Source of the DNA: Labia minor
Taxonomy: Eukaryota > Arthropoda > Insecta > Dermaptera > Spongiphoridae
Direction of reading: 5' to 3'
DNA: 64,000 nt
Assembly: GCA_963082975.1 (NCBI GenBank)
Contig: OY720348.1
Span: 74,053,719 to 74,117,718 of the forward strand
Position 1 is the first letter of the stretch. Each line of letters starts with the position of its first letter. Both the position numbers and the translations under genes were made by a program. Below the pieces are notes generated by a model. It made no database searches, had not been told where the DNA came from, and was given only the letters and a program-made list of their open reading frames with translations. Of the stretch, positions 1 through 10,160 are shown one piece after another.

Positions 1-199
1 TTTCTGAAACACATCTATCCATTATTTTTATTTGATATATTATTGAATGTGTTGCTTATCATCTTCTTATCATTGGATGTAGCTTTGTTGAAAATAAATA
101 ATGAATTATTGTATTTACCTCAAATGTTGCAATTTTTTGTGACAAAGTGAAGACTATCTAGTATCTGTCTTTAGAAAACCAAACGATTCGATCTCTTTA
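1..199. other. AT-rich non-coding DNA
   Basis: No gene, repeat family or structured element recognised. It ends at the TA dinucleotide (198-199) that is the target site of the mariner element that follows. Confidence 0.5.
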
Positions 200-675
200 C
201 GAGGGTGGGGTGAAAAGTTTCCGGCCTGACCAAGAAAAACGATCTTATTACATTAATTTTTTGCTTTATTTTTCAACATTCAAGATAGCTGCGACCTGTA
301 CGATGTCAGCTGAACGTGTGCGAAATATTTTGCACAAGCCTTTTGAACATGGAAAAGCTGTGTACAATGTGGGTAACGCGTTTGCTTACGTTACACCAAA
401 ACCTGCTTCGAAAATCCATTTCTACCGACAATTTGGCGCTGTAGGCGTAATCCAAACGTTTTTTTGCGTGGATTCATAATTATTGATGAGACTTAAATTA
501 AATTAAATCAAATGTGATTAATTAATTAAATAATTGATTAAATTAATTCAATTAATTAGAACACCGTTATGAGAAATACATCGTGTTGATGGAGATCAGG
601 TGGAAAAATATAGCAAAAAAAAAATTAAAAACATCGTTTTCTTGGTCAGACCGGAAACTTTTCACTCCACCCTCG
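200..675 (+). mobile_element. Internally deleted mariner element (family M1, copy 1)
   Basis: Seen: 476 bp bounded by TA on both sides (198-199 and 676-677), with about 40-bp inverted ends that begin CGAGGGTGGGGTGAAAAGTT. The inside holds broken mariner transposase code on the plus strand. One piece around 290-370 reads like the helix-turn-helix region just before a mariner ARWVP motif (frame fragment SAERVRNILHKP). A second at 446-493 reads RNP...WIH.../DET, the segment carrying the first catalytic aspartate (VDET). Known: a complete mariner is about 1.3 kb with one 340-aa DD34D transposase. Inferred: this copy lost both ends of the gene and the second half of the catalytic core, so it could move only with help from another copy. 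Sister copies lie at 14196, 56921 and 60985. Confidence 0.88.
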
Positions 676-2595
676 TATTTATTCTTTGATAGATCTAGAT
701 AGTATAGTCTACACCGTAAGGTCGTAATCGAATCATTTAATCCGCTTTGCAAGCCCTTTTGACATGGTGTTTGGGCAGTTTCCATATATTAATCTAAAAT
801 TTAAATAAAATCAATAGAGGAATAGTTGAAAATAATTTGCATTAATGAAAATTGAGAAAGGAAATTTTCCTAGTTGTGTTTATTATTCGAGGCCAAATCC
901 ATTTTATTCTTCCAGTTCTCTACAACGCAATGCACCATAAACTATGTGGATACAAAGAAATGTTGTAAAACAAATACTAAGTTATTTATTTCTTTTGCCA
1001 TCCGGAAAGTTGAAATAAGGTACAATTTATGGAAATTACAGCTATTCATAGAATTTTTATTTTTTAAAATACTAATAGTAATACTACGAATGAAAATAAT
1101 ATTATCCGAAATTCAAATATTTTTTAATTTTTTTCTTTTTGAACTGTATTAAATAAATTTAACGAGAAGACATAAAAAATGAAAAATTCAAATTTATTTT
1201 TTTAATAATCAATTCAATAATAGACTTTGTTAAAGCTGAAAGGGTAAGAAGGAGAAGAGGACCTCACGCCTCCACTATTCCGCTCATTTTTTAATTTTGA
1301 TATTGAATAATAATAATTAATAATAATAATATCGGTATACGTTTATACGATGAGACTAGATCAAAAACCTTATCAATTTATATATATAATATTTCCAACT
1401 TCTTAGTCGCATCAACCACTTATCTGTACCACCTCCATCCAATTCCTACCTTCTTCCAATTCCCTCCAATCTATTTCTATATTGACTTACCACCGTTCCT
1501 TTCCCTATTCGTTTTTCTCCTGGACAAACTTTATCTTACTTATTCTTGAATAATAACCTCCTGGATTTTATGACTATAAATGTCATGCATTCTTCATTAT
1601 CTAATTTTTACCATTCCTCTATATTCTCCAATCTTTTGGACTTATAAAATTAAAATAAAATTTTATTATGACATACCCTGAATTTTTTTCTTATCTTTCA
1701 AAGTCATGAACTACGTCCCCCACACATAATACATCCGATGCTATACCATATGATTCTATTCTTTAATATTTGATCCAATTTCTCTTCACTTTCTGAATAA
1801 AAAATTTGTTCGTAAAAAACTAAAAAAAAAAAAATATAATAACATCGAAAACAAATGTCATCAATTTTAAATAAAATAAGTTAGCTCCGGTGCAGAAGCA
1901 TCGCCATTAATGTCGATTTTTCTTTTTATTTATTTATTTTTCTTGACGCTTTATTATGAATGTCGAAGTGCTTCACTTTCTTATTTCTATATTTTCACTG
2001 TCAAAAGAGATTGTCTTTCTATGAGAAGCCAGAAGGGAAGAGAAGACAAAAAAGAAGATAATCCTACTCATTTTTTCAAAAGGATTATAATTATTTCTTC
2101 TTACCCTTCTTTTTATTCGCCAAGTTTATTGAATAGTGGTCTTAATTAAAACATCTAATTTGAGTTGTTGCTTTTCTTTAAAAGAAAATGAGCGATTCCG
2201 ATGAACAATCAAAATTACCATTTTAAAATGAAATATAGATTCAATTGTTCTTTTAGAAGAAGAGGAAGATTAGTATTTAACTTTCATCAGAAAGAGATTC
2301 GCTATTATAATGATAATATTCTTTATGTAAGAACTCCCCCTTCTCTGTTTAAGAGTAAAATAAAAAAAAATTCTTTCTTATTATGTCTTAATGAGAAACG
2401 GGCAATTAATGATCAAATGATTTAGAAATATTTAAATATATTCAAATAGAAATAAAAAAATCAAAATATTTTTTTAAAAAATCCCACCACAATAAAATTA
2501 AAATACTAAAATAAATATACTAAATAAATAAATGAATATAGTAAATTAAGTAATATAATCTATTTATAATACATCTTATCTCTATGGTTTGATTG
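676..2595. other. AT-rich unique DNA without recognisable genes
   Basis: About 1.9 kb of AT-rich sequence. The frames at 874-1152, 1910-2149 and 2201-2425 are low-complexity translations with no family signature. A pyrimidine-rich stretch lies near 1400-1640 and a purine-rich stretch near 2020-2060. Nothing else supportable. Confidence 0.45.
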
Positions 2596-2687
2596 CAGGA
2601 TGTATTGGTAAAATAAGAAGTAGGGGAACGCATAGTGGGAGCAAAAAATAGTCCTATAATCCGGGAAAAATTACCCTCTACATGTGT
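2596..2687 (+). mobile_element. Two abutting hAT-type element end fragments
   Basis: Bases 2596-2655 match the left end of the hAT MITE at 36893 (GATGTATTGGTAAAATAAGA and onwards). Bases 2661-2687 (CCGGGAAAAATTACCCTCTA) match the inverted end of the larger hAT-like element at 20394-22600. So two different hAT ends have been joined here with the interiors lost. I see no open frame. Confidence 0.55.
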
Positions 2688-3018
2688 GTTTATATAGATT
2701 TATTTAAAATTTCAAATATATCTGACATTTTGTAATGCAAAAGGTTGCAAACATTCTAGAGTGAGTTCTTCAGAAAAAAAAAAAATAAATAAATAAGTTT
2801 CAACTATGCTCATCCGGATCGATTCTAATTGTATTATTCCGATGTTACTTCGAATTTTTTATTTTATTTTATTTTTTTTTCTCTTTCTTTGCAAAGAAAA
2901 GAAACAAAACTCTCCGTCATTGGATCGTTAATTTATTAATCTTTGCATTAGAGTTGAGATTTATTCATTTTAGGGGTGAACAAAAAGAATTCCCGGGGGA
3001 AACAAATCCCTAGCTAGA

Positions 3019-3025
3019 ATGTATG

Positions 3026-3066
<41 letters not shown>

Positions 3067-3067
3067 T
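3019..3067 (+). repeat. (TA)n(TG)n compound microsatellite
   Basis: A run of TA dinucleotides followed directly by TG dinucleotides, 3026-3067. The short frames over it on both strands are artefacts of the repeat. The flanking 3070-3340 stretch is more complex, unique sequence of unknown role. Confidence 0.85.
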
Positions 3068-3630
3068 TGAAAGTGAGAGAAAGAGAGTTTGTTCCAAGTT
3101 TCAAAGATACAAACATATCGATTCCAAAGTCAACGCCAAGTCTTTTAAATAAATGGGCAGTGTTAGTCCGGAAGATGATTTCCTTTCTCATGGACCATTA
3201 AAAAAACTCAACTAAAATCATCGTGGGGGAGAAAATATCAACACATATCATTGCAATATGGCTCCAGGCAGATTCCACCCACGCTTGATTCGATATCCAG
3301 ACGGAAATTTGAGTGACTTTTCGAAAATACTGGAAATGAAATTTTAAATTGAAGAAATCGAATGAAATACCACCCACAGACGGAAAGAAATAAAACCAGA
3401 CATTAAATATTAATATTAAGATTAAATATTTTTGGAATTTAAAAAATTTCTATCTCTTAAGTATAATAAATTATAAAGACCAATATAATCAACTAAATCA
3501 ATATTTTTACAGTTAATTATCCCTCCTCTCTATAACACAAATTTATTGATTACAAATATAGAATTGGATTGAAGGATTTTGATCATTGAATATGATTTAA
3601 TAAACCTAGTAGTAGTTGTACATTAATATC

Positions 3631-3850
3631 AAGTACCGGGACCCCGAGCCTCGGCTCGGTACTTAAGTTAAAAAAAATGATTCATTATTATTGGGTTTGG
3701 CTGGTAATATTAATACCTGGGACACCGAGTTGTCGCTCGACCCTTTAAAAAATATTAATCTACAATTAATTATTTATTACAATTATTAAATGTTGCATCA
3801 TTGCATCAATCTGATTAAAATGAATTGAACTGGGGTCCTCAATAATACAA
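3631..3850 (+). repeat. Family F repeat, copy 1, with GC-rich hairpin
   Basis: The unit opens with AAGTACCGGGACC followed by a perfect hairpin at 3644-3659 (CCGAGCC-TC-GGCTCGG), closed again by GGTACTTAAG. About 65 bases later a diverged version of the same motif appears (ACCTGGGACACCGAG...CGCTCGACCC). The AT-rich body ends with TGCATCAATCTGATTAAAATG and a short CCTCAATAATA end. A near-full second copy is at 6205; pieces lie at 4611, 5149, 7201 and, inverted, 8894. I do not recognise the family. Confidence 0.7.
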
Positions 3851-4406
3851 ACAAACAATTTTAGCTAGCATAATAAGATTAATCCAAGTAATATCGTCTA
3901 TTTCTATTCGACACTATTTTCAGTTATGAAATGAACAGTCAGTAGAGAGTAAAAAAATTGTAATTGAAGACCGTTGTTTTTAAAAATAATTAAATTATTT
4001 TATAGATTATAAAATAAAAATTATTGTATTAACATTAAAAATATTGAAATAAAAAAATAATAGTTTGATTTAATAAACTAAAATATTATAAACATTTTTA
4101 ATGTGAATTTGTCAGGGAGGTAGGGAGCCCAATTCATTTAACCATCCATGTTGTATAAGGAATCTTAATTTCTTAACACTCCGTTTTTTCAAATTTAAAA
4201 TAGAGGGAGAGAAAGAGTTTCAATTATATTCGAATAGTCTATATATTCTATATATGAGTATTTTTTTTTTCTGAATTTAATACCAAGTTGATTTTCAAAA
4301 TTTTCTATTCTTTATGCATATGATTGATTACATGTGTTAAAATTTAAACAAATTCAAATATTCTAATTTATAAATTTATATAAAATTTAATATTATTTTT
4401 TCGAGA

Positions 4407-4505
4407 CTAATGGCAAATACCGGTGGCCCTAGTCAGAGCAAGAGAAGACTCCTTTTGGTAGCGGCCCAGTCGATGATGTTATATGGATCGGAGATTTGGG
4501 CTTTA
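4407..4505 (+). pseudogene. Non-LTR retrotransposon reverse-transcriptase fragment (R1-like)
   Basis: Thirty-three uninterrupted codons read LMANTGGPSQSKRRLL followed by ...MMLYGSEIWAL. This matches the thumb-side segment of R1/LOA-type LINE reverse transcriptases (typically LMxNxGGPxxSKRRLLxxVxxSxLLYGxxIWA). The frame is lost on both sides in AT-rich sequence, so this is an isolated relic of a roughly 1000-aa Pol protein. The LINE remnant at 52565-52990 carries the block that normally follows this one, so both may come from the same family. Read directly from codons; family assignment is from memory of the consensus. Confidence 0.7.
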
Positions 4506-4610
4506 CAACTATATTTTAAGTGAAAAAATGATTTCTTGGTTATATAAAAATTAAAATATGATTCTTTATATCTTTATTATACAGAAAAGTAGGCGTGTTA
4601 ATATAAAATA

Positions 4611-4724
4611 TATACCTGGGACACCGAACTATCACTCGACCCTTTAACCAATTTATACAATTTATTTTTATATACTTTAAAAATTTTACAATTTTTTAAT
4701 TATTTATTATAATTGTTAAATGGG
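4611..4724 (+). repeat. Family F repeat fragment (second-motif half)
   Basis: Begins ACCTGGGACACCGAACTATC and continues through the family-F body (TTATTTATTATAATTGTTAAATG). It lacks the first hairpin and the terminal segment. Confidence 0.6.
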
Positions 4725-5148
4725 ATTTCTAAAAATGACCCATTAAAAATTTGTTTCCTAAAATGTTTCAAATTAATTAAAATAAATTGTATAAATGTTC
4801 ATTTATAAAATCTATATATCTGTGAGTTTGTTTTTCGATTTTTTAAATTTTGATTTTGGATTCGATTAGAGCTTAAAATGTGTAAATGTAAAGTGGTCTT
4901 GGTTTTTTTAAAATTCGTTTGGGAACATGGTCAAATCGGCAGTCAAAGTTGAAAATTCCCCATATATTATAACTACTGTAATTAGTATTATTATAATGTA
5001 AAATTATAAAGAAAAAATGTTTAGACATTATTATAGACATTTTCATTCTGTAAATTAAATAATTTTATTTCATTTAAATAAATATCTATTTTTAAATATT
5101 TTTTTCTCTCTACATTATTTATCTAATTCTCACAATATATTAAGATCA

Positions 5149-5212
5149 TACCGGGACCCCGAGCCTCGGCTCTGTAATTAAGTTAAAAAAAAAAAATTCA
5201 TTATTATTGATA
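5149..5212 (+). repeat. Family F repeat fragment (hairpin half)
   Basis: Carries ACCGGGACCCCGAGCCTCGG and the AAGTTAAAAAA segment that follows the hairpin in copies 3631 and 6205. One base of the closing arm has changed. It breaks off into AT-rich DNA. Confidence 0.6.
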
Positions 5213-5251
5213 AATATATATCGTAATTTATAATTATAAAATATTATTAAA

Positions 5252-5383
5252 ATATATATTTTTAATTTTATTTCGAAATTAAATAAAAAATTTTAAAATA
5301 TTTTAAATATAAAAAAAATATATATTTTTAATTTTATTTCGAAATTAAATAAAAAATTTTAAAATATTTTAAATATAAAAAAA
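5252..5383 (+). repeat. Tandem duplication, 66-bp unit
   Basis: Two adjacent copies (5252-5317 and 5318-5383) of a 66-bp AT-rich unit containing TTTCGAAATTAAATAAAAAA. A third, slightly diverged copy sits alone at about 5796-5862 inside the family-E repeat that follows. Confidence 0.8.
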
Positions 5384-5494
5384 ATATTAATACAATATTC
5401 TTTAAAAAAAGGCGGGAGTCAAATTTCAATATAAATGTCATTTGTGATGTCATCAATATATAAATTAATAATAAATAATATTAATAAATATTAA

Positions 5495-6103
5495 ATTTAA
5501 TAAAAGAACAATGAATAAATAAATATAAAATAGTAATTTATTAAAATGTAAACAATAGATAAAAAGAAAAAAAATAACAAATTCATTATTTTCATTTTCA
5601 TTTTTAAATAACGATTCACCCGGAGAGTTTCGAACCGACGAAATCCACTCGTTAAAACATCACTTTACCATCTTGACTAAATATATTTAGATAAAAAATT
5701 GTCATTTTTTTTACTGTCTTAGCAGGCAGATTTGATGTTTTTTATTTTATTTTTTTTTTTTTTGAGAGAGATTAATAAATATCTATATATATTTTATTAA
5801 AAATAAATATTTTTAATTTTATTTCGAAATTAAATAATAAATTTTAAAATATTTTAAATAAAAAAAAATATTAATACAAATAAAAATGGAGGCCAATTTT
5901 GACGTTTTCCATATATAATTTTCAATTAAGAAATTAATAATGAAGCTGAATGTTTCAAGAGATATCATCAATAAAACTTAATTTTTCTTTATAAATACTA
6001 TATCTAGTGTGAATTTGAAAAAAATCGTTAGAGCGGTTTTTGAGAACCAATATATATAGATAGATAGATATATACAATTTTAGCTAGCATAATAAGATAA
6101 GAT
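5495..6103 (+). repeat. Family E interspersed repeat, copy 1, with antisense tRNA-like segment
   Basis: Shares with 7363-7813, in order, an AATAAAAGAACAATGAATAA lead, an antisense tRNA-like segment (5612-5690), a TACTGTCTTAGCAGGCAG block, a TTTTGACGTTTTCC block, the core GAATTTGAAAAAAATCGTTA and the end TTTTAGCTAGCATAATAAGA. The tRNA-like segment read on the minus strand contains a good B-box (GGTTCGAAACTC); its A-box is decayed in this copy. This copy carries an extra AT-rich insert around 5740-5880. Class uncertain: a SINE-like element or a non-autonomous DNA element that captured a tRNA. Confidence 0.6.
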
Positions 6104-6204
6104 TACACAATTGATTATGTTAAAATATAAAAAAAAATATATTTATAAATTTATAAATTTTAGTTTTTAATTTTTTCTATAATCTTTTATTTGTATATAT
6201 ATAT

Positions 6205-6425
6205 AGTACCGGGACCCCGAACCTCGGCTCGGTACTTAAGTTAAAAAAAATGATTCATTATTATTGGATTTGGCTGGTAATATTAATACCTGGGACACCG
6301 AGCTCTCGCTCTACCCTTTAAAAAATATTGATACACAATTCTTTAATTATTTATTACAATTATTAAATGTTACACATTTGCATCAATCTGATTAAAATTA
6401 ATGAACTTGTGCTCCTCAATAATAC
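6205..6425 (+). repeat. Family F repeat, copy 2
   Basis: Near-identical to 3631-3850. The GC hairpin (CCGAACC-TC-GGCTCGG) has one A/C mismatch. The second motif reads ACCTGGGACACCGAGCTCTC. Ends at CTCCTCAATAATAC. Confidence 0.7.
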
Positions 6426-6469
6426 ATAAATATATAATATATAGGTACATATATTTTTTTTCTATAGTG

Positions 6470-7085
6470 TTTTTTTGAAAAACTGTTTAGCGCCCCAAGT
6501 GGTTATAAAACAAACTAAAGACAAAAAAACGTGCTTTGCAGCTTTTCGAAATTAAAAAAGCAAAATTGGCAGTCGTGGGACTGGCCGACAGAAGTGAAAA
6601 CTTCTGCGTAAGAAATTTTAAAACAGACGAAATTCGCGCTATTTCACGAGAAAGATGAATTTCATATGCATGTATATATATATAACTTATATATTATTTT
6701 AAACATATATTTTAAACAAATTTGTAACTTATATTTATATATATATAAATACACAACTTTGTTTAAAATATTGCAATACGAACTGTTTTATAATTCTTAT
6801 CTCTAACATAAAATATATATTTATTATGTGAAGTTCATTTCGTATAATTTTGATTATATATGTATATATGAAATGAACTTTACATAATAAATATATATTT
6901 ATATGTTAGAGATAATTTATAAAACAGTTCTAATGACAATTCAAATTTCGCGCTCTGTTATAAGAAATTTGAAAGCAGATGTAATGTGCTAGCTTCATGG
7001 TGTTTGTCACGATCACGCGAGTTCTATACTTTTTCCCCATCCCGCAAAAGTGCTCAACGCCGCTAAAGAAGTTTTCACTTCAAAA
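6470..7085. repeat. Unclassified repeat with long internal hairpin
   Basis: At the centre, 6780-6846 and 6864-6930 are inverted arms of about 67 bp (GAACTGTTTTATAA... against ...TTATAAAACAGTTC) around an 18-bp loop, with only a few differences. The flanks share GAAGTGAAAACTTC (6591-6604, and its inverse GAAGTTTTCACTTC near 7068) and a degenerate pair TAAGAAATTT...ACAGACGAAATTCGCGC / TAAGAAATTTGAAAGCAGATG. The layout suggests a decayed inverted-repeat DNA transposon; I cannot name the superfamily. Confidence 0.5.
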
Positions 7086-7200
7086 ATTATTTAATATTTG
7101 GAAATATATCTGACTTATAGAAAAAATGAATATTAATTAAAGAAAGAAATAGTTTTTAAAATATCCTGAATAATATGTAACAATTTTCAAGATAGAAATT

Positions 7201-7285
7201 TATTACAATATTACAATTATTAACTGTTGCATCATTGCATCAATCTGATTAAAATGAATGGAACTTCGGGTACTCAATAATAATA
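7201..7285 (+). repeat. Family F repeat fragment (3' end)
   Basis: Matches the 3' third of family F (GTTGCATCATTGCATCAATC and onwards) and stops at ACTCAATAATAA. It sits directly before family E copy 2. Confidence 0.6.
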
Positions 7286-7362
7286 AATAAAATAATATTA
7301 ATAAATATATTGAATAATATTTTATTGAAAAAATATTAAAACTTATAAAACTATCTAAAACT

Positions 7363-7813
7363 TTATTAATAAAAGAACAATGAATAAATAAATATAGAAT
7401 AGTAATTTATTAAAAAGTAAACAATAGATAAAAAGAAAAAAAAATAACAAAATCATTATTTTCATTTTTAAATAACGATTCACCCGGCGAGTTTCGAACC
7501 GACGAAATCCACTCGTTAAAACATCAGTCCAACCGCTGGACTATATGTATTTAGATAAAAAATTGTCATTTTTTTACTGTCTTAGCAGGCAGTATTAAAA
7601 ATTTTGACGTTTTCCATATAATATATAATTTTCAATTAAGAAATTAATAATGAAGCTGTATGTTTCAAGAGATATCATCAATAAAACTTAATTTTTCTTT
7701 ATAAATACTATATCTAGTGTGAATTTGAAAAAAATCGTTAGAGCGGTTTTTGAGAACCATGATATATAGATAAATACATATATACAATTTTAGCTAGCAT
7801 AATAAGATAAGAT
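7363..7813 (+). repeat. Family E interspersed repeat, copy 2
   Basis: Better preserved than 5495-6103. On the minus strand the tRNA-like part shows an A-box-like TAGTCCAGCGGTTGGACTG (7526-7544) and a B-box GGTTCGAAACTC (near 7490-7502), the spacing expected of a pol III type 2 promoter. The rest follows copy 1 closely through GAGCGGTTTTTGAGAACCA to the TAGCTAGCATAATAAGATAA end. Confidence 0.65.
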
Positions 7814-8506
7814 ATATATATATATATCACATATATTAATTAAGAAAAAGACAATTTAATTAAGAAATATCATTAATTTTATATTTATATTCATTTGGTT
7901 ATTTTATTCACTCGAAACGATCGATTGGATTATTCAACGAAGTGTTTTTTTTCTTTTTTTTTCTTTCTTTTTGCTTTCGTTCACTTAATTTTAATCGATT
8001 TGTTCTGATCCCTTAAGGAATGAAAGTAAGAATGCTGAAAAGGAGTAATTAGTAAATGGACTCGGATGAAGTGGATTAAAAGAAAAAAAATCAAAAATCA
8101 AAAGTTGTTCTTAATAAGAATTTATTATTTTTTTTTTAACAAAAAATAATTAACCAGACAGAAACATTTCATACAAATTACACAAATTTATTGTATTTGA
8201 TAAAATTATTTTTATTTTAATTAAAAGATTTTACCCATTATATATATATATATATGTATATATATAAATTAACTCAAAATTATCCTAATAGACAATTTTA
8301 TTAATGATTTTAATTTATTAGGCAATCTTAGATGTTTTTGGTGTGCGCGTCCTAATCTATCAATCATGAGACATTAAGTAAGCGTTTCTCATTCTTTTTG
8401 TTAAATAAATAAATTAAACAAAATTAATATTAAAAGAACAAATCATTCAAAAATAAAAGATTTTTTCCTTACATCTACATGATGAAGGGATAACAATGCA
8501 AATGTC

Positions 8507-8743
8507 ATGGTAGCCTAACTTTTGAGAAACAATTTCGTACGATAAACTGCGTGAAATTTACGGAAAACTGAAGGACAGTTCGGTTATGGTGAAACGACGT
8601 TAAAAAAAAATGAACTGGTGGAAAAGATCAATGAAAAAATTAGAGGAAACCGTCGTTTCACCATAACCGAACTTTCCTTCAGTTTTCCGCAAATTTCACG
8701 CAGTTTATCGTACGAAATTGTTTCTCAAAAGTTAGGCTACCAT
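8507..8743 (+). mobile_element. Mariner transposase fragment in palindromic arrangement
   Basis: Bases 8507-8599 and 8651-8743 are inverted copies of the same 93 bp, with about 4 differences and a 51-bp spacer. The right arm reads on the plus strand as transposase code (RRFTITELSFSFPQISRSL, then SYEIVSQKLGYHKFCARWVP running past the arm). The left arm is the same code on the minus strand. ARWVP is the conserved mariner motif after the second helix-turn-helix. The known gene has no such inversion, so this copy was rearranged. I could not find flanking TIRs; the ends of the element are unclear. Confidence 0.8.
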
Positions 8744-8826
8744 AAGTTTTGTGCCAGGTGGGTACCACACTCAGGCGGCGGATTTCTATTAGGAAGGAAT
8801 TTGGAAGCTCGTTCATCGCTACGATA
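8618..8826 (+). pseudogene. Mariner transposase, N-terminal-domain fragment
   Basis: A 69-codon frame. Residues 1-48 match the linker region of mariner transposases (EKI..NRRFTITELSFSFP, LGYHKFCARWVP). After ARWVP the reading turns into non-homologous sequence (HSGGGFLLG...), where intact relatives continue with the LTxxHK segment. No catalytic aspartate remains. The start codon is accidental; the real gene began upstream in DNA now replaced by the inverted arm. Confidence 0.75.
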
Positions 8827-8893
8827 AATGTCTCATTATGTAGAAAAATAGTATTTTAGTTGTTCTTTCAAATGTATATAATAAAAAACATTT

Positions 8894-9016
8894 ATTATTG
8901 TTGAGGACACCAAGTTCCATTCATTTTAATCCGATTGATGCAATGATTTAACAGTTAATAATTGTAATAAATAATTAAAAAATTGTATATCAATCATATC
9001 GGTGTTGCAGGTACTT
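8894..9016 (-). repeat. Family F repeat fragment, inverted
   Basis: Reverse complement of the family-F tail: on the minus strand it runs from AAGTACCTGCAACACCGA through TTATTTATTACAATTATTAA and GCATCAATCGGATTAAAATG to GTCCTCAACAAT. The hairpin half is absent. Confidence 0.6.
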
Positions 9017-9481
9017 AAAACTTTATTGTAGGAGAAATTATTAATAAAATAAATAATAAAATCGAGAATATAAGACTGAATGTAGTAGATTTCTTAAAGT
9101 AGAATCAGAATCATGCTAATCATTAAAATAAAAATGAAATACGTTTATATATACCCGAATAACTTTCAAAACTTATCAAAATCTGTGCTTTCCTTTCTCT
9201 CTTGGATATTCTTGATTGTGAAGCATTGCTTTAAAAATTTACTGTTCTTTGTATAGAATATAATATATCGTGAAAGCAGTTTTAATTAAATTTTATAGTA
9301 TTTATTGACACTTTTATTTCAACTTATAATTGATTATATATCATATATAAAATGTATTCGTATTTATTAATAAATTACATAAATTTAGCGTGTTATACAC
9401 TCGATTATATGTATTATAGATATATATTTTTAAAATAAAAACGACAAGAAAATAAACTAATAGGTTAGAAAAAAATAGGAT

Positions 9482-10040
9482 TGTTATGTAATTATCAGTA
9501 ATTCCAGACCGGAATTGAACATCTCTATAAAAAGAGGAAAGAACCGTAACCCGATAAAGTTATTGGATGAGGGAGTCGGGGTAGCTACCCCGTTGGCTAA
9601 CTCTACATTGAATCGTAAGATATTTGATCGCAAATCAGAGATGCGGTTGTCGAGGAATTCACTCCTCCCTCGCTCCAGTCCTTTCACCAAGCCATTTGCT
9701 TTGCTGGTCGTTGGCCAAATCGATGACTGATTTATTTTTAAGAAGGGCGGCTAAGACCAAAACGACGATCTTCCGGTGTCTGATGGCGAGTTTATGAAAT
9801 GCTGGACCGAACAACGTAATCCAATCTATAGAATTAGATCGGTTAGGGGTAGAAAGGGAGATAAGGGTGAGAGAGAGGAAAGGATGGTGTCGTACTGTAC
9901 CCTGGCATCTAATTATCGGGCCGTTACCGATACGATTTGGGACCAACTTGTATTTATTTATGACCCATTAGCAAATGGCAATTAATTGAAATGGTTCGGA
10001 GGATTGGTTTTGAAATCATTATCTAACATTCATTCAGGAT
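9482..10040. other. GC-richer unique block of unknown function
   Basis: About 560 bp that are close to 45 % GC, in contrast with the surrounding DNA. Frames are open on both strands (plus 9515-9730 and 9776-9985; minus 9484-9690 and 9659-9946) but none resembles a protein family I know. The overlapping antisense frames are what GC-richer non-coding DNA also gives. No TIR, tRNA box or simple repeat found. Could be a conserved regulatory element, an exon too diverged to recognise, or an old repeat. I do not assign a function. Confidence 0.4.
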
Positions 10041-10160
10041 AATGCTGGCTATTGAAGAAACCTGAAGGCGGGTCACATCCTCAAATCCTCAAAGGGAAAC
10101 CTACTCCTAAATAGAATACTACTAAATAAAAAATATTAGTTATACCGAAGGAACAAAGTA

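Noticed and set aside
3019-3201. Open frames through the TA/TG microsatellite on both strands
   Set aside because: They are translations of dinucleotide repeats (YIYIYI, VCVCVC) with no domain.
6470-7085. Hammerhead ribozyme or other self-cleaving motif in hairpin repeats
   Set aside because: I looked for CTGATGA...GAAA cores in the hairpin-rich repeats and found none.
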